A stretch of DNA of 64,000 bases, taken from positions 30,396,968 to 30,460,967 of the forward strand of contig OZ038509.1 in the NCBI GenBank assembly GCA_964036315.1, written 5' to 3'. The stretch is from Acanthosepion esculentum. Taxonomy: Eukaryota > Mollusca > Cephalopoda > Sepiida > Sepiidae. The stretch's first letter is position 1; every line of letters starts with the position of its first letter. Of this stretch, positions 51,813 to 62,740 are shown piece after piece. A model generated the notes under the pieces. The model searched no databases. It saw only the letters and a program-made list of their open reading frames with translations, and was not told the origin of the DNA. The position numbers and the translations under genes are program-made.

Positions 51813-53119
51813 AAATGTTAAAATCAAATGGAATTATAGCAGATTTTGTTATGTTTCATTTGAAAATGTTAAAATCAAATGGAATTATAGCAGATTTTGT
51901 TATATTTCAATTGAAAATGTTACAATCAAATGGAATTATAGCAGATTTTGTTATTTTCAATTGAAAATTTTTAAATCAAATGGAATTGTAGCAGATTTTG
52001 TTATGTTTCAATTGAAAATGTTACAATCAAATGGAATTATAGCAGATTTTGTTATGTTTCAATTGAAAATGTTACAATCAAATGGAATTATAGGAGATTT
52101 TGTTATGTTTCAATTGAAAATGTTACAATCAAATGGAATTATAGCAGATTTTGTTATGTTTCAATTGAAAATGTTACAATCAAATGGAATTATAGGAGAT
52201 TTTGTTATGTTTCAATTGAAAATGTTACAATCAAATGGAATTATAGGAGATTTTGTTATGTTTCAATTGAAAATGTTACAATCAAATGGAATTATAGCAG
52301 ATTTTGTTATGTTTCAATTGAAAATGTTACAATCAAATGGAATTATAGCAGATTTTGTTATGTTTCAATTGAAAATGTTAAAATCAAATGGAATTATAGC
52401 AGATTTTGTTATGTTTCAATTGAAAATGTTAAAATCAAATGGAATTATAGCAGATTTTGTTATGTTTCAATTGAAAATGGTAAAATCAAATGGAATTATA
52501 GCAGATTTTGTTATGTTTCAATTGAAAATGGTAAAATCAAATGGAATTATAGCAGATTTTGTTATGTTTCAATTGAAAATGGTAAAATCAAATGGAATTA
52601 TAGCAGATTTTGTTATGTTTCAATTGAAAATGTTACAATCAAATGGAATTATAGCAGATTTTGTTGTTTCAATTGAAAATGTTACAATCAAATGGAATTA
52701 TAGCAGATTTTGTTATGTTTCAATTGAAAATGTTACAATCAAATGGAATTATAGCAGATTTTGTTATGTTTCAATTGAAAATGTTACAATCAAATGGAAT
52801 TATAGGAGATTTTGTTATGTTTCAATTGAAAATGTTACAATCAAATGGAATTATAGGAGATTTTGTTATGTTTCAATTGAAAATGTTACAATCAAATGGA
52901 ATTATAGCAGATTTTGTTATGTTTCAATTGAAAATGTTACAATCAAATGGAATTATAGGAGATTTTGTTATGTTTCAATTGAAAATGTTAAAATCAAATG
53001 GAATTATAGCAGATTTTGTTATGTTTCAATTGAAAATGGTAAAATCAAATGGAATTATAGCAGATTTTGTTATGTTTCAATTGAAAATGTTACAATCAAA
53101 TGGAATTTTAGCAGATTTT
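51813..53119 (+). repeat. Mosaic with a unique 49-bp GTTGTTTC unit
   Basis: The order is a CATTTGAAA unit near 51,855, a GGAATTGTAGCAG unit near 51,982, a core-like run of TTACAATC units, two plain and three GGTAAAATC units, then a unit ending GATTTTGTTGTTTC at about 52,660. That unit lacks AT compared with GTTATGTTTC, and I saw this deletion nowhere else. After it, core-like units resume and lead into an ATTTTAGC 50-bp junction near 53,105. Confidence 0.8.
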
Positions 53120-54140
53120 GTTATTTTCAATTGAAAATGTTAAAATCAAATGGAATTATAGCAGATTTTGTTATTTTCAATTGAAAATTTTTAAATCAAA
53201 TGGAATTATAGCAGATTTTGTTATGTTTGAATTGAAAATGTTAAAATCAAATGGAATTATAGCAGATTTTGTTATTTTTCAATTGAAAATGTTACAATCA
53301 AATGGAATTATAGCAGATTTTGTTATTTTCAATTGAAATTTTTTAAATCAAATGGAATTATAGCAGATTTTATTATGTTTCAATTGAAAATGTTAAAATC
53401 AAATGGAATTATAGCAGATTTTCTTATATTTCAATTGAAAATGTTACAATCAAATGGAATTATAGCAGATTTTGTTATTTTCAATTGAAAATTTTTAAAT
53501 CAAATAGAATTATAGCAGATTTTGTTATGTTTCAATTGAAAATGTTAAAATCAAATGGAATTATAGCAGATTTTGTTATGTTTCAATTGAAAATGTTACA
53601 ATCAAATGGAATTATAGCAGATTTTGTTATTTTCAATTGAAAATATTTAAATCAAATGGAATTATAGCAGATTTTGTTATGTTTCAATTGAAAATGTTAA
53701 AATCAAATGGAATTATAGCAGATTTTGTTATGTTTCAATTGAAAATGTTAAAATCAAATGGAATTATAGGAGATTTTGTTATGTTTCAATTGAAAATGTT
53801 AAAATCAAATGGAATTATAGCAGATTTTGTTATGTTTCAATTGAAAATGTTAAAATCAAATGGAAATATAGCAGATTTTGTTATGTTTCAATTGAAAATG
53901 TTACAATCAAATGGAATTATAGCAGATTTTGTTATATTCAATTGAAAATTTTAAAATCAAATGGAATTATAGCAGATTTTGTTATGTTTCAATTGAAAAT
54001 GTTACAATCAAATGGAATTATAAGAGATTTTGTTATGTTTCAATTGAAAATGTTACAATCAAATGGAATTATAGCAGATTTTGTTATGTTTCAATTGAAA
54101 ATGTTACAATCAAATGGAATTATAGCAGATTTTGTTATTT
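53118..54140 (+). repeat. Copy of the 48.8-49.8 kb block (offset 4,320)
   Basis: This matches about 48,798-49,820: TTATGTTTGAATTG near 53,223, GAAATTTTTTAAATC near 53,335, GATTTTATTATG near 53,367, GATTTTCTTATA at 53,417, AATATTTAAATC near 53,641, GGAAATATAGCAG near 53,862 and AATTTTAAAATC near 53,947. It differs in AAATGGAATT (53,250), where both 2,942-bp copies have AAATGCAATT. It also differs in GTTATGTTTC where they have GTTACGTTTC, and in a private CAAATAGAATTATAG near 53,503. Confidence 0.85.
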
Positions 54141-55272
54141 TCAATTGAAAATTTTTAAATCAAATGGAATTATAGCAGATTTTGTTATGTTTCATTTGAA
54201 AATGTTAAAATCAAATGGAATTATAGCAGATTTTGTTATATTTCAATTGAAAATGTTACAATCAAATGGAATTATAGCAGATTTTGTTATTTTCAATTGA
54301 AAATTTTTAAATCAAATGGAATTATAGCAGATTTTGTTATCTTTCAATTGAAAATGTTACAATCAAATGGAATTATACGAGATTTTGTTATGTTTCAATT
54401 GAAAATGTTACAATCAAATGGAATTATAGCAGATTTTGTTATTTTCAATTGAAAATTTTTAAATCAAATGGAATTATAGGAGATTTTGTTATGTTTCAAT
54501 TGAAAATGTTACAATCAAATGGAATTATAGCAGATTTTGTTATGTTTCAATTGAAAATGTTAAAATCAAATGGAATTATAGCAGATTTTGTTATGTTTCA
54601 ATTGAAAATGTTAAAATCAAATGGAATTATAGCAGATTTTGTTATGTTTCAATTGAAAATGTTAAAATCAAATGGAAATATAGCAGATTTTGTTATGTTT
54701 CAATTGAAAATGTTACAATCAAATGGAATTATAGCAGATTTTGTTATATTCAATTGAAAATTTTAAAATCAAATGGAATTATAGCAGATTTTGTTATGTT
54801 TCAATTGAAAATGTTACAATCAAATGGAATTATAAGAGATTTTGTTATGTTTCAATTGAAAATGTTACAATCAAATGGAATTATAGCAGATTTTGTTATG
54901 TTTCAATTGAAAATGTTACAATCAAATGGAATTATAGCAGATTTTGTTATTTTCAATTGAAAATTTTTAAATCAAATGGAATTATAGCAGATTTTGTTAT
55001 GTTTCATTTGAAAATGTTAAAATCAAATGGAATTATAGCAGATTTTGTTATATTTCAATTGAAAATGTTACAATCAAATGGAATTATAGCAGATTTTGTT
55101 ATTTTCAATTGAAAATTTTTAAATCAAATGGAATTATAGCAGATTTTGTTATCTTTCAATTGAAAATGTTACAATCAAATGGAATTATAGGAGATTTTGT
55201 TATGTTTCAATTGAAAATGTTACAATCAAATGGAATTATAGCAGATTTTGTTATTTTCAATTGAAAATTTTT
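53800..55272 (+). repeat. 812-bp tandem duplication
   Basis: The stretch about 53,800-54,460 is repeated at about 54,612-55,272 with an offset of 812 bp. Pairs of markers are GGAAATATAGCAG near 53,862/54,674, AATTTTAAAATC near 53,947/54,759, GGAATTATAAGAG near 54,020/54,832, CATTTGAAA near 54,191/55,003 and TTATCTTTCAATTG near 54,339/55,151. A private GGAATTATACGAG (near 54,375) in copy 1 corresponds to GGAATTATAGGAG (near 55,187). Confidence 0.84.
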
Positions 55273-55559
55273 AAATCAAATGGAATTATAGGAGATTTTG
55301 TTATGTTTCAATTGAAAATGTTACAATCAAATGGAATTATAGCAGATTTTGTTATGTTTCAATTGAAAATGTTAAAATCAAATGGAATTATAGCAGATTT
55401 TGTTATGTTTCAATTGAAAATGTTAAAATCAAATGGAATTATAGCAGATTTTGTTATGTTTCAATTGAAAATGGTAAAATCAAATGGAATTATAGCAGAT
55501 TTTGTTATATTCAATTGAAAATTTTTAAATCAAATGGAATTATAGCAGATTTTGTTATG

Positions 55560-56770
55560 TTTCAATTGAAAATGTTACAATCAAATGGAATTATAGGAGA
55601 TTTTGTTATGTTTCAATTGAAAATGTTACAATCAAATGGAATTATAGCAGATTTTGTTATGTTTCAATTGAAAATGTTACAATCAAATGGAATTATAGCA
55701 GATTTTGTTATTTTTCAATTGAAAATGTTAAAATCAAATGGAATTATAGCAGATTTTGTTATGTTTCAATTGAAAATGTTACAATCAAATGGAATTATAG
55801 CAGATTTTGTTATGTTTCAATTGAAAATGTTAAAATCAAATGGAATTATAGCAGATTTTGTTATGTTTCAATTGAAAATGTTAAAATCAAATGGAATTAT
55901 AGGAGATTTTGTTATGTTTCAATTGAAAATGTTAAAATCAAATGGAATTATAGGAGATTTTGTTATGTTTCAATTGAAAATGTTAAAATCAAATGGAATT
56001 ATAGGAGATTTTGTTATGTTTCAATTGAAAATGTTAAAATCAAATGGAATTATAGCAGATTTTGTTATGTTTCAATTGAAAATGTTAAAATCAAATGGAA
56101 TTAAAGCAGATTTTGTTATGTTTCAATTGAAAATGTTACAATCAAATGGAATTATAGCAGATTTTGTTATTTTCAATTGAAAATTTTTAAATCAAATGGA
56201 ATTATAGCAGATTTTGTTATGTTTCAATTGAAAATGTTACAATCAAATGGAATTATAGCAGATTTTGTTATGTTTCAATTGAAAATGTTAAAATCAAATG
56301 GAATTATAGCAGATTTTGTTATGTTTCAATTGAAAATGTTAAAATCAAATGGAATTATAGCAGATTTTGTTATGTTTCAATTGAAAATGTTACAATCAAA
56401 TGGAATTATAGCAGATTTTGTTATGTTTCAATTGAAAATGTTACAATCAAATGTAATTATAGCAGATTTTGTTATGTGTCAATTGAAAATGTTACAATCA
56501 AATGGAATTCTAGCAGATTTTGTTATGTTTCAATTGAAAATGTTAAAATCAAATGGAATTATAGCAGATTTTGTTATGTTTCAATTGAAAATGTTACAAT
56601 CAAATGGAATTATTGCAGATTTTGTTATTTTCAATTGAAAATGTAACAATCAAATGGAATTATAGCAGATTTTGTTATGTTTCAATTGAAAATGTTAAAA
56701 TCAAATGTAATTATAGCAGATTTTGTTATGTTTCAATTGAAAATGTTACAATCAAATGGAATTATAGCAG
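55560..56770 (+). repeat. 2,084-bp-offset duplication, copy 1
   Basis: This matches about 57,644-58,854. Shared marks are the triple GGAG cassette (about 55,865/57,950), GGAATTAAAGCAG near 56,098/58,182, TTATGTGTCAATTG near 56,475/58,559, GGAATTATTGCAG near 56,609/58,693 and GTAACAATC near 56,643/58,727. Differences include TTACAATC against TTAAAATC before the AAATGTAATT unit (about 56,442/58,526), GGAATTCTAGC near 56,507 and GATGTTGTT near 58,398. This is where the T29 subfamily first becomes common. Confidence 0.83.
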
Positions 56771-57643
56771 ATTTTTTTATGTTTCAATTGAAAATGTTAA
56801 AATTAAATGTAATTATAGCAGATTTTGTTATGTTTCAATTGAAAATGTTATAATCAAATGGAATTATAGCAGATTTTGTTATGTTTCAATTGAAAATGTT
56901 AAAATCAAATGGAATTATAGGAGATTTTGTTATGTTTCAATTGAAAATGTTACAATCAAATGGAATTATAGCAGATTTTGTTATTTTCAATTGAAAATGT
57001 TACAATCAAATGGAATTATAGCAGATTTTGTTATTTTCAATTGAAAATTTTTAAATCAAATGGAATTATAGCAGATTTTGTTATGTTTCAATTGAAAATG
57101 TTAAAATCAAATGGAATTATAGCAGATTTTGTTATGTTTCAATTGAAAATGTTAAAATCAAATGGAATTATAGCAGATTTTGTTATTTTCAATTGAAAAT
57201 TTTTAAATGAAATGGAATTATAGCAGATTTTGTTATGTTTCAATAAAAAATGTTAAAATCAAATGGAATTATAGCAGATTTTGTTATTTTTCAATTGAAA
57301 ATGTTAAAATCAAATGTAATTATAGCAGATTTTGTTATGTTTCAATTGAAAATGTTACAATCAAATGGAATTATAGCAGATTTTGTTATGTTTCAATTGA
57401 AAATGTTAAAATCAAATGGAATTATAGCAGATTTTGTTATTTTCAATTGAAAATGTTACAATCAAATGGAATTATAGCAGATTTTGTTATTTTTCAATTG
57501 AAAATGTTAAAATCAAATGTAATTATAGCAGATTTTGTTATGTTTCAATTGAAAATGATAAATCAAATGGAATTATAGCAGATTTTGTTATTTTTCAATG
57601 GAAAATTTTAAAATCAAATGTAATTATAGCAGATTTTGTTATG

Positions 57644-58854
57644 TTTCAATTGAAAATGTTACAATCAAATGGAATTATAGGAGATTTTGTTATGTTTCAA
57701 TTGAAAATGTTACAATCAAATGGAATTATAGCAGATTTTGTTATGTTTCAATTGAAAATGTTACAATCAAATGGAATTATAGCAGATTTTGTTATTTTTC
57801 AATTGAAAATGTTAAAATCAAATGGAATTATAGCAGATTTTGTTATGTTTCAATTGAAAATGTTACAATCAAATGGAATTATAGCAGATTTTGTTATGTT
57901 TCAATTGAAAATGTTAAAATCAAATGGAATTATAGCAGATTTTGTTATGTTTCAATTGAAAATGTTAAAATCAAATGGAATTATAGGAGATTTTGTTATG
58001 TTTCAATTGAAAATGTTAAAATCAAATGGAATTATAGGAGATTTTGTTATGTTTCAATTGAAAATGTTAAAATCAAATGGAATTATAGGAGATTTTGTTA
58101 TGTTTCAATTGAAAATGTTAAAATCAAATGGAATTATAGCAGATTTTGTTATGTTTCAATTGAAAATGTTAAAATCAAATGGAATTAAAGCAGATTTTGT
58201 TATGTTTCAATTGAAAATGTTACAATCAAATGGAATTATAGCAGATTTTGTTATTTTCAATTGAAAATTTTTAAATCAAATGGAATTATAGGAGATTTTG
58301 TTATGTTTCAATTGAAAATGTTACAATCAAATGGAATTATAGCAGATTTTGTTATGTTTCAATTGAAAATGTTAAAATCAAATGGAATTATAGCAGATGT
58401 TGTTATGTTTCAATTGAAAATGTTAAAATCAAATGGAATTATAGCAGATTTTGTTATGTTTCAATTGAAAATGTTACAATCAAATGGAATTATAGCAGAT
58501 TTTGTTATGTTTCAATTGAAAATGTTAAAATCAAACGTAATTATAGCAGATTTTGTTATGTGTCAATTGAAAATGTTACAATCAAATGGAATTATAGCAG
58601 ATTTTGTTATGTTTCAATTGAAAATGTTAAAATCAAATGGAATTATAGCAGATTTTGTTATGTTTCAATTGAAAATGTTACAATCAAATGGAATTATTGC
58701 AGATTTTGTTATTTTCAATTGAAAATGTAACAATCAAATGGAATTATAGCAGATTTTGTTATGTTTCAATTGAAAATGTTAAAATCAAATGTAATTATAG
58801 CAGATTTTGTTATGTTTCAATTGAAAATGTTACAATCAAATGGAATTATAGCAG
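57644..58854 (+). repeat. 2,084-bp-offset duplication, copy 2
   Basis: This is the second copy of 55,560-56,770, embedded in the T29 zone. It includes another triple GGAG cassette, the GGAATTAAAGC unit and TTATGTGTCAATTG. A TCAAACGTAATT unit near 58,531 adds one of the few CpG sites in the window. After 58,854 the copies differ: copy 1 continues with GATTTTTTTATG and a TTATAATC unit, copy 2 with a GCAG junction series. Confidence 0.82.
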
Positions 58855-58959
58855 ATTTTGTTATGTTTCAATTGAAAATGTTAAAATTAAATGTAATTAT
58901 AGCAGATTTTGTTATGTTTCAATTGAAAATGTTACAATCAAATGGAATTATAGCAGATT

Positions 58960-60807
58960 TTGTTATTTTCAATTGAAAATGTTACAATCAAATGGAATTA
59001 TAGTAGATTTTGTTATTTTCAATTGAAAATTTTTAAATCAAATGGAATTATAGCAGATTTTGTTATGTTTCAATTGAAAATGTTAAAATCAAATGGAATT
59101 ATAGCAGATTTTGTTATTTTCAATTGAAAATTTTTAAATCAAATGGAATTATAGCAGATTTTGTTATGTTTCAATAAAAAATGTTAAAATCAAATGGAAT
59201 TATAGCAGATTTTGTTATTTTTCAATTGAAAATGTTAAAATCAAATGTAATTATAGCAGATTTTGTTATGTTTCAATTGAAAATGTTACAATCAAATGGA
59301 ATTATAGCAGATTTTGTTATGTTTCAATTGAAAATGTTAAAATCAAATGGAATTATAGCAGATTTTGTTATTTTCAATTTAAAATGTTACAATCAAATGG
59401 AATTATAGCAGATTTTGTTATTTTTCAATTGAAAATGTTAAAATCATATGTAATTATAGCAGATTTTGTTATGTTTCAATTGAAAATCATAAATCAAATG
59501 GAATTATAGCAGATTTTGTTATTTTTCAATGGAAAATTTTAAAATCAAATGTAATTATAGCAGATTTTGTTATGTTTCAATTGAAAATGTTAAAATCAAA
59601 TGGAATTATAGCAGATTTTGTTATGTTTCAATTGAAAATGTTAAAATCAAATGGAATTATAGCAGATTTTGTTATGTTTCAATTGAAAACGTTAAAATCC
59701 AATGGAATTATAGCAGATTTTGTTATTTTTCAATTGAAAATGTTAAAATCAAATGTAATTATAGCAGATTTTGTTATGTTTCAATTGAAAATGTTAAAAT
59801 CAAATGGAATTATAGCAGATTTTGTTATGTTTCAATTGAAGATGTTAAAATCAAATGGAATTATAGCAGATTTTGTTATTTTCAATTGAAAATTTTTAAA
59901 TCAAATGGAATTATAGCAGATTTTGTTATGTTTCAATAAAAAATGTTAAAATCAAATGGAATTATAGCAGATTTTGTTATTTTTCAATTGAAAATGTTAA
60001 AATCAAATGTAATTATAGCAGATTTTGTTATGTTTCAATTGAAAATGTTAAAATCAAATGGAATTATAGGAGATTTTGTTATGTTTCAATTGAAAATGTT
60101 ACAATCAAATGGAATTAAAGCAGATTTTGTTATTTTCAATTGAAAATGTTACAATCAAATGGAATTATAGTAGATTTTGTTATTTTCAATTGAAAATTTT
60201 TAAATCAAATGGAATTATAGCAGATTTTGTTATGTTTCAATTGAAAATGTTAAAATCAAATGGAATTATAGCAGATTTTGTTATTTTCAATTGAAAATTT
60301 TTAAATCAAATGGAATTATAGCAGATTTTGTTATGTTTCAATAAAAAATGTTAAAATCAAATGGAATTATAGCAGATTTTGTTATTTTTCAATTGAAAAT
60401 GTTAAAATCAAATGTAATTATAGCAGATTTTGTTATGTTTCAATTGAAAATGTTACAATCAAATGGAATTATAGCAGATTTTGTTATGTTTCAATTGAAA
60501 ATGTTAAAATCAAATGGAATTATAGCAGATTTTGTTATTTTCAATTGAAAATGTTACAATCAAATGGAATTATAGCAGATTTTGTTATTTTTCAATTGAA
60601 AATGTTAAAATCAAATGTAATTATAGCAGATTTTGTTATGTTTCAATTGAAAATGATAAATCAAATGGAATTATAGCAGATTTTGTTATTTTTCAATGGA
60701 AAATTTTAAAATCAAATGTAATTATAGCAGATTTTGTTATGTTTCAATTGAAAATGTTAAAATCAAATGGAATTATAGCAGATTTTGTTATGTTTCAATT
60801 GAAGATG
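58960..60807 (+). repeat. 1,167-bp-offset HOR in the T29 zone
   Basis: About 58,960-59,640 matches about 60,127-60,807 at an offset of 1,167 bp: TAGTAGATTTTG at 59,001/60,168, CAATAAAAAATG at 59,172/60,339, a GATAAATC or CATAAATC short unit at 59,488/60,655 and CAATGGAAAATTTT near 59,528/60,695. Differences are CAATTTAAAATG near 59,376 and TCATATGTAATT near 59,446, both only in copy 1. The region 57,241-57,640 shares the same order at an offset of 3,098 bp from the later copy. Confidence 0.82.
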
Positions 60808-61198
60808 TTAAAATCAAATGGAATTATAGCAGATTTTGTTATTTTCAATTGAAAATTTTTAAATCAAATGGAATTATAGCAGATTTTGTTATGTTTCAAT
60901 AAAAAATGTTAAAATCAAATGGAATTATAGCAGATTTTGTTATTTTTCAATTGAAAATGTTAAAATCAAATGTAATTATAGCAGATTTTGTTATTTTTCA
61001 ATTGAAAATGTGAAAATCAAATGGAATTATAGCAGATTTTGTTATGTTTCAATTGAAAATGTTAAAATCAAATGGAATTATAGCAGATTTTGTTATGTTT
61101 CAATTGAAAATGTTAAAATCAAATGGAATTATAGCAGATTTTGTTATGTTTCAATTGAAAATGTTAAAATCAAATGGAATTATAGCAGATTTTGTTAT

Positions 61199-62740
61199 TT
61201 TCAATTGAAAATGTTACAATCAAATGGAATTATAGCAGATTTTATTATGTTTCAATTGAAAATGTTAAAATCAAATAGAATTATAGCAGATTTTGTTATT
61301 TTTCACTTGAAAATGTTAAAATCAAATGTAATTATAGAATATTTTGTTATGTTTCAATTGAAAATGTTAAAATCAAATGTAATTATAGCAGATTTTGTTA
61401 TGTTTCAATTGAAAATGTTAAAATCAAATGGAATTATAGCAGATTTTGTTATTTTTCAATTGAAAATGTTAAAATCAAATGTAATCATAGCAGATTTTGT
61501 TATGTTTCAATTGAAAATGTTACAATCAAATGGAATTATAGCAGATTTTGTTATGTTTCAATTGAAAATGTTAAAATCAAATGGAATTATAGCAGATTTT
61601 GTTATTTTTCAATTGAAAATGTTAAAATCAAATGTAATTATAGCAGATTTTGTTATGTTTCAATTGAAAATGTTAAAATCAAATGGAATTATAGCAGATT
61701 TTTTTATGTTTCAATTGAAGATGTTAAAATCAAATGGAATTATAGCAGATTTTGTTATTTTCAATTGAAAATTTTTAAATCAAATGAAATTATAGCAGAT
61801 TTTGTTATGTTTCAATAAAAAATGTTAAAATCAAATGGAATTATAGCAGATTTTGTTATTTTTCAATTGAAAATGTTAAAATCAAATGTAATTATAGCAG
61901 ATTTTGTTATGTTTCAATTGAAAATGTTACAATCAAATGGAATTATAGCAGATTTTGTTATGTTTCAATTGAAAATGTTAAAATCAAATGGAATTATAGC
62001 AGATTTTGTTATTTTCAATTGAAAATGTTACAATCAAATGGGATTATAGCAGATTTTGTTATTTTTCAATTGAAAATGTTAAAATCAAATGTAATTATAG
62101 CAGATTTTGTTATGTTTCAATTGAAAATGTTAAATCAAATGGAATTATAGCAGATTTTGTTATTTTTCAATTGAAAATTTTAAAATCAAATGTAATTATA
62201 GCAGATTTTGTTATGTTTCAATTGAAAATGTTAAAATCAAATGGAATTATAGCAGATTTTGTTATGTTTCAATTGAAAATGTTAAAATCAAATGGAATTA
62301 TAGCAGATTTTGTTATGTTTCAATTGAAAATGTTACAATCAAATGGAATTATAGCAGATTTTGTTATGTTTCAATTGAAAATGTTAAAATGAAATGGAAT
62401 TATAGCAGATTTTGTTATTTTCAATTGAAAATGTTACAATCAAATGGAATTATAGCAGATTTTATTATGTTTCAATTGAAAATGTTAAAATCAAATAGAA
62501 TTATAGCAGATTTTGTTATTTTTCACTTGAAAATGTTAAAATCAAATGTAATTATAGAATATTTTGTTATGTTTCAATTGAAAATGTTAAAATCAAATGT
62601 AATTATAGCAGATTTTGTTATGTTTCAATTGAAAATGTTAAAATCAAATGGAATTATAGCAGATTTTGTTATTTTTCAATTGAAAATGTTAAAATCAAAT
62701 GTAATCATAGCAGATTTTGTTATGTTTCAATTGAAAATGT
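61199..62740 (+). repeat. 1,220-bp-offset repeat with GAATATTTTG units
   Basis: About 61,199-61,520 matches about 62,419-62,740. Shared marks are GATTTTATTATG (61,240/62,460), TCAAATAGAATTATAG near 61,270/62,490, TTTTTCACTTGAAAATG near 61,302/62,522, the AATTATAGAATATTTTG unit near 61,330/62,550 and GTAATCATAG (61,481/62,701). The copies split at TTACAATC near 61,521 against TTAAAATC near 62,741. Between them lie a CAATAAAAAATG unit (61,813) and a GGGATTATAG unit near 62,040. Confidence 0.83.
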
